A stretch of DNA of 21,193 nucleotides from CAYPKW01 sp964411425 (GCA_964411425.1 CAYPKW010000040.1:1-21193); one strand, 5' to 3'. Shown: positions 6,224-14,579, numbered from the stretch's first letter. The notes: generated by a model not told the origin, from the sequence alone. Numbers and translations: made by a program.

Positions 6224-7573
6224 ATGACCGAGATCGCAGAGTGGCTCAAGGAACGCAAGATCAACGAGGTCGAGTGCCTGGTGGCCGACATCTCGGGCAT
6301 CGCGCGCGGCAAGATCCTGCCGGCCGCCAAGTTCATCAAGAGCGTGCGCGAGCATTCGCTGCGCCTGCCCGAGAGCGTCTTCGTGCAGACCGTCACCGGC
6401 GAGTATCCGGAGGACGAGGAAGATCTGATGGTCGGGCCGGCGGACGTGGACGTGCTGCTGCAACCCGACCCCGACACGCTGCGCCTGGTGCCCTGGTACG
6501 CCGAGCCGACCGCCCAGGTGATTTCCGACTGCTTCTACAACAACGGCGAGCCGGTCGAGATCGCCTCGCGCCAAGTGCTGCGCCGCGTGCTGGCGCTGTA
6601 CGACGAGCGCGGCTGGCGCCCGGTGGTGGCGCCCGAGCTGGAGTTCTTCCTGGTGCAGGTCAACACCGATCCCGACCTGCCGCTGCTGCCGCCCATCGGC
6701 CAGTCGGGCCGCCCCGAGACCGGACGCCAATCCTACGGCATCGACGCGGTCAACGAGTTCGACCCGATCTTCGAGGACGTGTACGACTACTGCGAGGCGC
6801 AGGAGATCGACATCGACACGCTGACGCACGAATCGGGCGCGGCGCAGATGGAGATCAACTTCAATCACGGCGACCCGCTGCGCCTCGCCGATCAGGCGTT
6901 CCTGTTCAAGCGCACGGTGCGCCAGGCGGCGCTCCGGCACAAGGTGTACGCGACGTTCATGGCGAAGCCGCTGACCAACGAGCCGGGCAGCTCCATGCAC
7001 ATCCACCAGTCGGTGCTGGACAAGCGCACCGGGCGCAACCTGTTCGCCGACCGCCAGGGCCGCGACAGCGCGCTGTTCCGGGCGCACGTCGCCGGGCTGC
7101 AACGCTATCTGCCGCAGGCGATGCCCTTGGTGGCGCCCAACGTGAATTCCTACCGCCGCCTGCAACCCTACTCCGACGCGCCGATCAACGTGCATTGGGC
7201 GGTGGACAACCGGACCGTGGGCCTGCGCGTGCCGGTGTCCGCCCCCGCCGGGCGGCGCATCGAGAACCGCTTGGCCGGCGCCGACGCCAACCCCTATCTC
7301 GCCATCGCCGTCTCGCTTGCCTGCGGCTATCTCGGCATGGTCGAGCGCCTGAAGCCGACCGAGCAGATCGAGGGCAGCGCGTACCGCCTGCGCCACACCC
7401 TGCCGCGAACGCTGTACGACGCCTTGCAGCGCTTCGAGGGCTGCAAGGCGATCCGCCCGCTATTGGGCGAGAAGTTCATCCGCTGCCTCGTCGGCGTGAA
7501 GAAGGCCGAGCTCGAGGCCTACCAGCGCGTCATCAGCTCCTGGGAGCGCGAGCACCTGTTGCTCAATGTCTAG
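6224..7573 (+). CDS. puuA: Glutamine synthetase family, probable gamma-glutamylputrescine synthetase
   Basis: A 449-aa glutamine synthetase homologue. PuuA-type members ligate glutamate to putrescine with ATP, the first step of the gamma-glutamyl polyamine pathway. The N-terminal beta-grasp domain ends in ADISGIARGKILP (21-33). The catalytic barrel has PELEFF (137-142) with Glu138 and Glu140 for metal, HESGAAQMEINF (202-213), SSMHIHQS (256-263), APNVNSYRRL (304-313) and RLAGADANPYL (349-359). The divergent ADISGIARGK and the context (puuB, puuC, Pot transporter, SpuC-like aminotransferases) favour PuuA over nitrogen-assimilating GlnA, and the adenylylation-site tail of GlnA is not evident. 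It is followed 9 bp later by the saccharopine-dehydrogenase-like gene. The exact amine substrate is inferred. Confidence 0.82.
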   Translation: MTEIAEWLKERKINEVECLVADISGIARGKILPAAKFIKSVREHSLRLPESVFVQTVTGEYPEDEEDLMVGPADVDVLLQPDPDTLRLVPWYAEPTAQVISDCFYNNGEPVEIASRQVLRRVLALYDERGWRPVVAPELEFFLVQVNTDPDLPLLPPIGQSGRPETGRQSYGIDAVNEFDPIFEDVYDYCEAQEIDIDTLTHESGAAQMEINFNHGDPLRLADQAFLFKRTVRQAALRHKVYATFMAKPLTNEPGSSMHIHQSVLDKRTGRNLFADRQGRDSALFRAHVAGLQRYLPQAMPLVAPNVNSYRRLQPYSDAPINVHWAVDNRTVGLRVPVSAPAGRRIENRLAGADANPYLAIAVSLACGYLGMVERLKPTEQIEGSAYRLRHTLPRTLYDALQRFEGCKAIRPLLGEKFIRCLVGVKKAELEAYQRVISSWEREHLLLNV

Positions 7574-7582
7574 CACCGACCA

Positions 7583-8779
7583 ATGAGGATCCTGCTTGTC
7601 GGCGGCGCCGGCGCGATGGGCAGCGGCACCGTGCGCGACCTCGTATCGCCGCTATCGTCCGGCATCGGCCAGGTGACGATCGCCGATACGTCGCTCGATC
7701 GCGCGCAAGCGCTGGTTGCCCGCCTCGCCGACCCGAGGCTGCGGGTAGCCGCTCTCGACGTGGCGGACGAGCGCGCGCTCGGCGCTCTCCTTGCCGACGC
7801 CGACCTCTGCATCAATGCCGTTCCCACCTTCGCCGGGCACCAGATGACGATCTTTCATGCCTGCCTCGACGCACGAAAGACCTATGTGGACTATGGCGGC
7901 ATGGGCGTTTTTACCGTCAAGCAGAAAGCGGAGCACGAGGCTTGGAGAAAGGCCGGCGTGACCGCGGTGCTGGGGCTCGGCGCCGATCCCGGCATCTCCA
8001 ACATGCTGTGCAAGGCGGTCGCCGAGCGATTGGATCGCATCGAAAAGATCAATCTCTACTGGGCCGCCACGATCATCGGCCCCGAGAACCCGGTTCTCGT
8101 GCCGCCCTACAACGTCGCCACCGTTCTTGCCGAGTATGCCAACCCTTCGCAGCAGTTCATCGACGGCAGGCTCAAGGAAATGCCGCCACGAAGCGGCCGC
8201 GAAACTCTCGTCCTGCCGGAGCCGTGGGGCAGGACGGAGTTCATGCATACGCAGCATTCCGAGCCGCTGACCGTGCCCTTCGCGGCGGGCATTCGCGACA
8301 AGGGCATCCGCGAGTTCACCTGGAAGCTGCATTTGCCGCGCCGCGAGCACGAGGCATGGGTGGGCCTCGTCAAGGCGGGCTTCGGCGACTTCGACGACCC
8401 CGTGGAGGTGGGCGGCGCCGCGATCAAGCCGGCCGCCTTTCTCGATGCGATCATCCGCCGGAACATGGCGCGCAACGAGCGCAGGATTCCGGCCCAGGAG
8501 GCCCACGAGTTGCATCTGGCGATCGGCCAAGGGACGCGCGACGGCAAGCCGTGCACCGTGAACCGCGCCGTCGTCGGCGCGCCCGACCCGGCCCATGACG
8601 GCTACGTCGACCCGGGCACCTCGATGGGCCTTTCCATCGGCGTGCAGTTGATCGGCCGCCAGCCGCCGAAACCGGGCGTCTGGGGGCCGGAGGAGTATTT
8701 CGACGTGGCGCCGTTCATGGCGGAACTGGAGAAGCGCCGCTTCAAGGTCCTGCGGGACATGCCCGTGGATCGCGCCTAG
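7583..8779 (+). CDS. Saccharopine dehydrogenase family NAD(P)-dependent protein
   Basis: A 398-aa protein with an N-terminal Rossmann fold, LLVGGAGAMGSGTVRDL (4-20). Further family features are DADLCINAVPTF and YVDYGGMG at the end of the nucleotide domain, and GLGADPGISNM at the hinge to the second domain. This layout is that of saccharopine dehydrogenase/reductase-like proteins (COG1748 type), which include lysine-pathway enzymes and carboxynorspermidine dehydrogenase as well as many uncharacterised members. It follows the puuA-like gene by 9 bp, so the two are almost certainly cotranscribed and a role on a polyamine-derived imine or amino acid is plausible. I cannot name the substrate. True lysine degradation is less likely, since no partner gene is nearby. 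Confidence 0.8.
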   Translation: MRILLVGGAGAMGSGTVRDLVSPLSSGIGQVTIADTSLDRAQALVARLADPRLRVAALDVADERALGALLADADLCINAVPTFAGHQMTIFHACLDARKTYVDYGGMGVFTVKQKAEHEAWRKAGVTAVLGLGADPGISNMLCKAVAERLDRIEKINLYWAATIIGPENPVLVPPYNVATVLAEYANPSQQFIDGRLKEMPPRSGRETLVLPEPWGRTEFMHTQHSEPLTVPFAAGIRDKGIREFTWKLHLPRREHEAWVGLVKAGFGDFDDPVEVGGAAIKPAAFLDAIIRRNMARNERRIPAQEAHELHLAIGQGTRDGKPCTVNRAVVGAPDPAHDGYVDPGTSMGLSIGVQLIGRQPPKPGVWGPEEYFDVAPFMAELEKRRFKVLRDMPVDRA

Positions 8780-8783
8780 GGCT

Positions 8784-8935
8784 ATCGCATTTGACTGCGA
8801 TCGGCTTTCCTCCTCTTTCGAGACGCGCCCTTGGGGCGCTCCTCAAGATGAGGAAAGCCAACAACGAGCCTCATGGTGAGGAGGCCGCGACAGCGGCCGT
8901 CTCGAACCATGAGGCCGCAATCCGCCAAATGCGAT
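8784..8935. repeat. Nested palindromic intergenic repeat (BIME/MITE-like element)
   Basis: The 152-bp block is bounded by a perfect 10-bp inverted repeat, ATCGCATTTG (8784-8793) and CAAATGCGAT (8926-8935). Inside are two stem-loops. The first has perfect arms GGCTTTCCTC (8803-8812) and GAGGAAAGCC (8850-8859) around an inner GCGCCC-TTG-GGGCGC. The second has CCTCATGGT (8869-8877) and ACCATGAGG (8906-8914) around GGCCGC-GACA-GCGGCC. Reverse-complemented, the first unit has the same plan as the second (CCTCAT..TGAGGAG, inner stem, CGTCTCGAA, outer arm), so they are inverted copies of one unit. The CCTCA...TGAGGAG...GTCTCGAA type of palindrome is widespread between genes in alphaproteobacteria. 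It may also act as a terminator or mRNA-end protector for the operon ending at 8779. Confidence 0.85.
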
Positions 8936-9161
8936 TCCCCTGGGGCCGCGTCTAGGAGGTTTCTTCCCGGCGCCGATTCCGTGCTAGAGTCTCTCGATGA
9001 TCTCGGATTTCCATCGCCGCGCCGACCGCACGCGCCAGTCGCGCCGGGCGGTGCTGCTTATCCTCTGCGCCCGGATCGGCTTCAACCCATAGCGCGCTCC
9101 CGACCGCTTCGATGCGGCCCCGCGGCCGCGGGCGCAATAATTCGGTTCGGGAGATTCACCA
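8936..9161 (+). other. Intergenic stretch before the tandem aminotransferases, probable promoter region
   Basis: No convincing gene lies here. TAGAGT at 8985-8990, in the context GTGCTAGAGT, could be a -10 box, but there is no matching -35. A perfect 14-bp palindrome, CCCGCGGCCGCGGG (9119-9132), and an AATAAT (9136-9141) precede the next gene and could be operator or promoter parts. A Shine-Dalgarno GGAG eight bases before the ATG at 9162 supports that start. Together with the palindromic repeat, the gene-free gap from 8780 is 382 bp. Confidence 0.4.
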
Positions 9162-10541
9162 ATGACCGCCACCAGAGTCCGCAATTCGACCGCCGAATGG
9201 CAGGCGCTCGACCGCCTGCACCACCTGCATCCCTTCACCGACCACGCGGCGCTGGCCAAAGAAGGGACGCGCATCATCACCCACGCCGACGGCACCTACG
9301 TCTGGGATTCCGAGGGCCGGCGCATGCTCGACGCCTTCGCCGGGCTGTGGTGCGTCAATATCGGCTACGGCCGCAAGTCGCTGGCCGAGGCCGCCTACAA
9401 GCAAATGCTGGAGCTGCCCTACTACAATACCTTCTTCAGGACCGCGACGCCGCCCGCCGTGGAACTGTCGAAGGCGCTGGTCGAGATCGCCCCCGCCGGC
9501 CTCAACCGCGTGTTCTACGGGCTGTCGGGCTCGGACGCCAACGACACCATCGTGCAGATGGTCCGCTACTACTGGAACCTGAAGGGCCGGCCCACGAAGA
9601 AGATCATGATCTCGCGCCAGTACGCCTATCACGGCAGCACGCTGGCCGGCGCCAGCCTCGGCGGCATGGACTACATGCACAAGCCGGCCGACCTGCCGCT
9701 GCCCGGCTTCGTGCATGTGATGCCGCCCTATCATTTCCGGCTCGGCGACGGGATGGCGCCGGACGAGTTCGGGCTGAAGGCGGCCGCGGCGCTCGACGCG
9801 AAGATCCGCGAGCTCGGCGCCGACAACGTCGCCTGCTTCATCGGCGAGCCCATCATGGGCGCCGGCGGCGTCATCATTCCGCCGCGCACCTATTGGCCCG
9901 AGATCCAGTCGATCTGCGCCAAACACGACGTTCTTCTCGCCGCCGACGAGGTGATCAGCGGTTTCGGGCGCACCGGCAACTGGTTCGCCAGCGACTACTT
10001 CAAGATCGAGGCCGACTTCATGACCTTGGCCAAGGGGCTCACCTCCGGCTACCTGCCGCTGTCGGCCGTCATGGTCGCCGACCGGGTGGCCGACGTGCTG
10101 GCGGGCCCGGAGGTGGAGTTCAGCCACGGCTACACCTATTCCGGCCATCCGGTCTGCTGCGCGGTGGCGCTCGAGAACATCCGGATACTGAAGGACGAGA
10201 AGCTGGTCGAGCGGGTGAGCGACGACACCGGCCCGTATCTTGCCGCGCGCCTCGCCGAGCTGGCCGACCATCCGCTCGTCGGCGAGGTGCGCAGCCTGGG
10301 ATTAATCGGCGCCATCGAGCTGGTCAAGAACAAGCAGCCGCGCCAGTTGTTCGATCCGCCCGGCAAGGTGGGCGTGATCTGCCGCGAGCACTGCCTCTAC
10401 CTCGGACTGATCATGCGCGCCACTCGCGACACGATGCTCTTGTCCCCGCCGCTCATCTGGACGCGGGCGAATATCGACGAGTTCGTGGAGTTGACGCGGC
10501 GGGCGCTGGACCTGACGCTGGCCGACGTGAAGAAACTATAG
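9162..10541 (+). CDS. Class III aminotransferase, putrescine/diamine:pyruvate type (SpuC-like)
   Basis: A 459-aa PLP enzyme of the SpuC/omega-transaminase branch; SpuC transfers an amino group of putrescine to pyruvate, giving 4-aminobutyraldehyde and alanine. Seen are HHLHPFTDH (20-28), typical of this branch, AGLWCVNIGYGR (60-71), LSGSDANDT for the PLP phosphate (121-129), AYHGST (155-160), GEPIMGAGGVIIPP (228-241), ADEVISGFGRTG with Asp262 (261-272), the Schiff-base lysine in TLAKGLTSG (Lys291), and HGYTYSGHPV. The start has a good Shine-Dalgarno. It is 18 bp upstream of a second, diverged aminotransferase. Diamine specificity is inferred from the subfamily and from neighbouring aguB and pot genes. 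Confidence 0.87.
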   Translation: MTATRVRNSTAEWQALDRLHHLHPFTDHAALAKEGTRIITHADGTYVWDSEGRRMLDAFAGLWCVNIGYGRKSLAEAAYKQMLELPYYNTFFRTATPPAVELSKALVEIAPAGLNRVFYGLSGSDANDTIVQMVRYYWNLKGRPTKKIMISRQYAYHGSTLAGASLGGMDYMHKPADLPLPGFVHVMPPYHFRLGDGMAPDEFGLKAAAALDAKIRELGADNVACFIGEPIMGAGGVIIPPRTYWPEIQSICAKHDVLLAADEVISGFGRTGNWFASDYFKIEADFMTLAKGLTSGYLPLSAVMVADRVADVLAGPEVEFSHGYTYSGHPVCCAVALENIRILKDEKLVERVSDDTGPYLAARLAELADHPLVGEVRSLGLIGAIELVKNKQPRQLFDPPGKVGVICREHCLYLGLIMRATRDTMLLSPPLIWTRANIDEFVELTRRALDLTLADVKKL

Positions 10542-10559
10542 TGCGACGGGAGCGCGGAG

Positions 10560-11957
10560 ATGCGCAATCTTCGGTATGACCGCGAGGACATTTGGCGGAA
10601 GGACCGCGACCACTGGATCCACCCGTGGACCGACTTCGCCACGTTCAAGGAGACCGGGTCCGACGTCATCGTCCGGGGCGAGGGCATCCACGTCTTCGAC
10701 GCCGACGGCCGGCGCTACATCGACGGCATCGGCGGCCTGTGGTGCGTCAACATCGGCTACGGGCGCGAGGAGATGGCCCTGTGTCTCGCCGAGCAGGCGC
10801 GGCAAATTCCGTACTACTCCGCCTTCAACCACCTGACGACGCCGCCCGCCGCCGCGCTGGCGGCCAAGCTCGCGGAGCTGGCGCCGGGCCCGCTCGGCCA
10901 CGTGTTCTACGGCAACGGCGGCTCGATGGCCAACGACGCCGCGATTCGGATCGTCCACTTCTATTTCAACCGCCTGGGCCGGAAGAAGAAGAAACACATC
11001 GTCTCGCGCATCGACGGCTACCACGGCTCGACGCTCCTCACCGCCTCCGTCACCGGCGTCATGTTCGACCGCATCGGCTTCGACGTTCTCGAGGAGGGCA
11101 TCCATCACCTGCCCTGCCCCAATCCCTATCGGCGCCCGGACGGCATGAGTCTGGAAGAGTTCTCCGACGCCAAGGTGGCGGAGCTCGAGAACAAGATCCT
11201 CGATCTCGACCCGGAGAACGTCGCCTGCTTCATCGCCGAGCCGATCATGGGGGCGGGCGGCGTCATCGTACCTCCGCCCGGCTATCTGCGGCGCGCCCGC
11301 GAGGTGTGCGCGAAATTCGGCGTGTTCTTCATCGCCGACGAGGTGGTGACCGCCTTCGGGCGCCTCGGCCACTGGTTCGCCTCCAAGGACGCGTTCGACT
11401 GCCAGCCCGACATCATCACCTGCGCCAAGGGCCTCACCTCCGGCTACCAGCCCTTGAGCGCGACGCTGCTGTCGGACGAGATCTACGACGTGATCAGCGT
11501 GCCGCAGGCCAAGGGCGCCATGTTCACCGAGGGGTTCACCTATTCCGGCCACGCCGTCTGCTGCGCCGCCGGCCTCAAGAACATCGAGATCATCGAACGC
11601 GAGGACATCTGCGGCCACGTGCGGCGGACGGGCCCCTACTTCATGGAACGGCTGCGGACGCTCTACGACCTTCCCATCGTGGGCGACGTGCGCGGCAGCC
11701 ACTTCATGCTGTGCGTCGAGATGGTGGCGGACAGGCAGACGAAGGCCCTGTTGCCGCCCGAAGCCGACATCGGCAGCCGCATCGCGCGCCATTGCCAGAA
11801 GCGCGGCTTGATCGTGCGCCCGCTCGGCCACCTCAACGTCTTGTCGCCGCCGCTCATCATGACCAGGGACGAGATCGACGAGCTGGTGGCGATCATGCGC
11901 CAGTCGATCCAGGCCAGCATGGACGAACTCACGCGCGCCGGGCTCTGGCGCGGCTGA
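10560..11957 (+). CDS. Second class III aminotransferase (SpuC-like paralogue)
   Basis: A 465-aa PLP enzyme related to its upstream neighbour but clearly diverged. Shared features are GLWCVNIGYGRE (59-70), GYHGST (153-158), FIAEPIMGAGGVIVPP (224-239), ADEVVTAFGRLG with Asp260 (259-270), Lys290 in TCAKGLTSG, and GFTYSGHAV. Differences include NGGSMAND (119-126), where most relatives have SGSEAND or SGSDAND, so the acidic residue in the PLP-phosphate loop is replaced by Met; a lysine run KKKK (142-145); and FTYSGHA in place of YTYSGHP. The N-terminus HWIHPWTDF replaces HHLHPFTD. These changes suggest a different amine substrate. It starts 18 bp after the upstream gene, with a GGGAG upstream. 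A promoter and gap separate it from aguB. Confidence 0.85.
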   Translation: MRNLRYDREDIWRKDRDHWIHPWTDFATFKETGSDVIVRGEGIHVFDADGRRYIDGIGGLWCVNIGYGREEMALCLAEQARQIPYYSAFNHLTTPPAAALAAKLAELAPGPLGHVFYGNGGSMANDAAIRIVHFYFNRLGRKKKKHIVSRIDGYHGSTLLTASVTGVMFDRIGFDVLEEGIHHLPCPNPYRRPDGMSLEEFSDAKVAELENKILDLDPENVACFIAEPIMGAGGVIVPPPGYLRRAREVCAKFGVFFIADEVVTAFGRLGHWFASKDAFDCQPDIITCAKGLTSGYQPLSATLLSDEIYDVISVPQAKGAMFTEGFTYSGHAVCCAAGLKNIEIIEREDICGHVRRTGPYFMERLRTLYDLPIVGDVRGSHFMLCVEMVADRQTKALLPPEADIGSRIARHCQKRGLIVRPLGHLNVLSPPLIMTRDEIDELVAIMRQSIQASMDELTRAGLWRG

Positions 11958-11975
11958 CGCGGACGCCAGGCGTCC

Positions 11976-12005
11976 TTGCATCGCGGCGCCGCGGCCCTGT
12001 AGTCT
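11976..12005 (+). promoter_or_regulatory. aguB: Candidate promoter of aguB, next to a small hairpin
   Basis: TTGCAT (11976-11981) and TAGTCT (12000-12005) are 18 bp apart in the 79-bp gap before aguB, with an expected start near 12013. Immediately upstream, GGACGCC (11961-11967) and GGCGTCC (11969-11975) form a short inverted repeat just after the stop of the aminotransferase. It could help end that transcript, although no T-run follows. Confidence 0.4.
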
Positions 12006-12036
12006 CGGCCCACATGGGGTCACGGCGAGGCGCGCC

Positions 12037-12912
12037 ATGAGCACTGTCACCGTCGCCGCCACGCAGTTCGCCTGCGGCGCCGACAGCGACGCCAACGTCG
12101 CCAAGGCGGAACGGCTGGTGCGCCGCGCCGCCGGCGACGGCGCCCAGATCGTGCTGCTGCAGGAGCTGTTCGAGACGCCCTATTTCTGCAAGGACCAGAA
12201 GCGGGAATTGTTCCAGTTGGCGCGCCCGGCCGACCGCCATCCCACCCTGGCGCGCATGGGGCGCCTCGCGGCCGAGCTCAAGGTGGTGCTGCCGGTGAGC
12301 TTTTTCGAGCGCGCCAACAACGCCTATTTCAACTCGATCATGGTGATCGACGCGGACGGCCGGCAGCTCGGCCTCTATCGCAAGTCGCACATCCCGGATG
12401 GCCGCGGCTATCAGGAGAAGTTCTACTTCAATCCCGGCGACACCGGGTTTCGCGTTTGGGACACCAGGCACGGGCGCATCGGGGTCGGCATCTGCTGGGA
12501 CCAGTGGTTCCCGGAATGCGCTCGCACCATGGCGCTTCAGGGCGCCGAGATTCTTTTTTACCCGACCGCGATCGGCTCCGAGCCGCAGGATTCCGAGCTC
12601 GACAGCCGGGAGCACTGGCAGCGGGTCATGCAGGGCCACGCCGGGGCCAACATGACGCCGCTGGTGGCATCCAACCGCGTCGGGCGCGAAGAGGGCGAGA
12701 GCTGCGCCATCGCCTTCTATGGTGCCTCCTTCATCGCCGGGCCGTTGGGGGAGATGATCGCCGAGGCCGGCGACGATGATGAAACGGTGCTGACGGCCAG
12801 CCTCGACCTCGCCCGCATCCGGGCGATGCGCGCCTCTTGGGGCATCTTCCGCGACCGCCGGCCCGAACTCTACACGCCGCTGCTGACGCTGGACGGGGTG
12901 GACGTGGCTTAA
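12037..12912 (+). CDS. aguB: N-carbamoylputrescine amidase
   Basis: A 291-aa member of the nitrilase superfamily that hydrolyses N-carbamoylputrescine to putrescine, CO2 and ammonia, the second step of the agmatine deiminase route. The catalytic triad is visible: Glu43 in LLQELFETPYF, Lys116 in YRKSHIPD and Cys153 in GICWDQWFPE. The stretches SHIPDGRGYQEKFYFNPGD and FYPTAIGSEP are characteristic of AguB rather than of other nitrilases. Length is typical. It has its own candidate promoter and is followed 8 bp later by an acyl-CoA ligase. The usual partner AguA (agmatine deiminase) is not in the window, so its substrate must come from an enzyme encoded elsewhere. Confidence 0.92.
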   Translation: MSTVTVAATQFACGADSDANVAKAERLVRRAAGDGAQIVLLQELFETPYFCKDQKRELFQLARPADRHPTLARMGRLAAELKVVLPVSFFERANNAYFNSIMVIDADGRQLGLYRKSHIPDGRGYQEKFYFNPGDTGFRVWDTRHGRIGVGICWDQWFPECARTMALQGAEILFYPTAIGSEPQDSELDSREHWQRVMQGHAGANMTPLVASNRVGREEGESCAIAFYGASFIAGPLGEMIAEAGDDDETVLTASLDLARIRAMRASWGIFRDRRPELYTPLLTLDGVDVA

Positions 12913-12920
12913 GGCGCCGG

Positions 12921-14567
12921 ATGACCATCGACCTCATCGTGCCGACCCCGTCGGCCTACGCCTATCCCCTCCTGCTGAAGCAGCTCTTGCACACGCCGCT
13001 GGCGCGGGCGCCCGACCAGGAGATCGTCTATCGCGGGACCTTGCGCCACCGCTATCGCGATTTCCGCGGGCGCCTCGGCAGGCTCGCCAACGCGCTGACG
13101 GGCCAGGGCGTCGGCCCGGGCACGACAGTGGCGGTGATGGACTGGGACAGCCACCGCTACCTCGAATGCTACTTCGCGGTGCCGATGATGGGCGCCGTGC
13201 TGATGACGGTGAACGTGCGGCTTGGCGCGCAGCAGATCCAATACTGCCTCAACCACTCGCGGGCGGAGCTGTTGCTGGTGCACGCGGACTTCCTTCCGGT
13301 GCTGCGGGACATCGAGGGCGGGCTGGAGCGGCTGAAGCGCTTCGTGCTGATCGCGGACGGCGCCGATGCGACGCCGCCGGCCGGTTTCGCCGGCGAGTAC
13401 GAGGCCCTGCTGGCGGCGGCGGCGGCGGACCGCGACTTCCCGGACTTCGACGAAAACGCGCGCGCCACGACGTTCTACACGACAGGCACCACGGGGCTGC
13501 CCAAGGCGGTGGCGTTCAGCCACCGCCAACTGGTCCTGCACACGCTGGCCGCGGGCATGGCGCTCGCCGGGCCGCCCGAGCGTCAGCGCTTCCATGCGGG
13601 CGACGTCTACATGCCGCTTACCCCGATGTTCCACGTCCATGCCTGGGGCGTGCCCTACGTGGCGACGCTGATGGGGGTGAAGCAGGTCTATCCCGGCCGC
13701 TACGAGCCGGCGGCGCTGCTCGGCCTGATCGCCCGGGAAGGCGTCACCTTCTCGCACTGCGTCCCAGCGATCCTCCAGATGCTACTCGGCGCGCCGGAGG
13801 CAGACGCCGTGGACCTGTCGCGCTGGAAGGTGGTGATCGGCGGCTCGGCGCTGCCATTGGGTCTGGCGCGCCGGGCGCAAGAACGCGGCATCGACATCTG
13901 GTCCGGCTACGGCATGTCGGAGACCTGCCCGGTGCTCGCCCTCGCGCAAGTGAAGCCGGGGCCGGCGCAGGCACCCGAGGCCGACCTCGCGCTGCGCTGC
14001 AAGACCGGGATGCCGATCCCGCTCGTGGACCTCAGGGTGGTCGACCCGGACATGCGGCCCCTGCCGTGGGACGGCAAGTCGGTCGGCGAGGCCGTGGTGC
14101 GGGCGCCCTGGACCACGCTCGGCTACGTCGGCGACGCGGCCGCCTCCGAAGCCCTGTGGCGCGGCGGCTTTCTGCACACCCAGGACGTGGCGCACATGGA
14201 TGGCGAGGCGTACTTGCAGATCACGGACCGCCTCAAGGACGTCATCAAGACCGGCGGCGAATGGGTGTCCTCGCTGGAGCTCGAGAGCCTCATCTCGCGG
14301 CATCCGGCGGTGGCGGAGGCGGCGGTGATCGGCGTCGCCGACCAGCGCTGGGGCGAGCGGCCGTTGGTGCTCGTGGTGGCGAAGCCGGGACAAGACGCCG
14401 CGGCCCTTCCGGCGATCGTCAAGGCCCATCTGCAAGGCTTCCTCGCCAGCGGCGCCATCCCGCGCTACGCGCTGCCGGAGCGCGTCCTCGTCCTCGAGGC
14501 GATCGACAAGACCAGCGTCGGCAAGATCGACAAGAAGCTGCTGCGCCAGAAATACGGCGGGCCGTGA
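12921..14567 (+). CDS. Acyl-CoA ligase (fatty acid--CoA ligase, AMP-forming)
   Basis: A 548-aa adenylate-forming enzyme that activates a carboxylic acid with ATP and joins it to CoA. Core motifs are present: the P-loop FYTTGTTGLPKA (185-196, A3), the VIGGSALP region (305-312), GYGMSETCP (329-337, A5), HTQDVAHMD (419-427, A7), ITDRLKDVIKTGGEWVS (434-450, A8) and the C-terminal catalytic lysine in TSVGKIDKK (Lys535, A10). The overall pattern, including PLTPMFHVHAWGVPY, matches medium/long-chain fatty-acyl-CoA ligases of the AlkK/FadD3 type. The ATG at 12921 is 8 bp after aguB, so they are likely cotranscribed, which is unusual for a fatty acid enzyme. The substrate is unknown and could be a polyamine-derived acid. 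It converges with the potC-like gene with only 12 bp between. Confidence 0.85.
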   Translation: MTIDLIVPTPSAYAYPLLLKQLLHTPLARAPDQEIVYRGTLRHRYRDFRGRLGRLANALTGQGVGPGTTVAVMDWDSHRYLECYFAVPMMGAVLMTVNVRLGAQQIQYCLNHSRAELLLVHADFLPVLRDIEGGLERLKRFVLIADGADATPPAGFAGEYEALLAAAAADRDFPDFDENARATTFYTTGTTGLPKAVAFSHRQLVLHTLAAGMALAGPPERQRFHAGDVYMPLTPMFHVHAWGVPYVATLMGVKQVYPGRYEPAALLGLIAREGVTFSHCVPAILQMLLGAPEADAVDLSRWKVVIGGSALPLGLARRAQERGIDIWSGYGMSETCPVLALAQVKPGPAQAPEADLALRCKTGMPIPLVDLRVVDPDMRPLPWDGKSVGEAVVRAPWTTLGYVGDAAASEALWRGGFLHTQDVAHMDGEAYLQITDRLKDVIKTGGEWVSSLELESLISRHPAVAEAAVIGVADQRWGERPLVLVVAKPGQDAAALPAIVKAHLQGFLASGAIPRYALPERVLVLEAIDKTSVGKIDKKLLRQKYGGP

Positions 14568-14579
14568 TTGCGGCCAGCC

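Noticed and set aside
6199..8598. Long plus-strand open frame (799 codons) across puuA and the saccharopine-dehydrogenase-like gene
   Set aside because: It overlaps two well-supported genes in another frame and has Arg-rich composition with no domain; a GC-codon-bias artefact.
8997..9092. 31-aa plus-strand ORF (MISDFHRRADRTRQSRR...) just after a possible -10 box
   Set aside because: No ribosome binding site, Arg-rich composition and no recognisable family; could be chance in a GC-rich gap.
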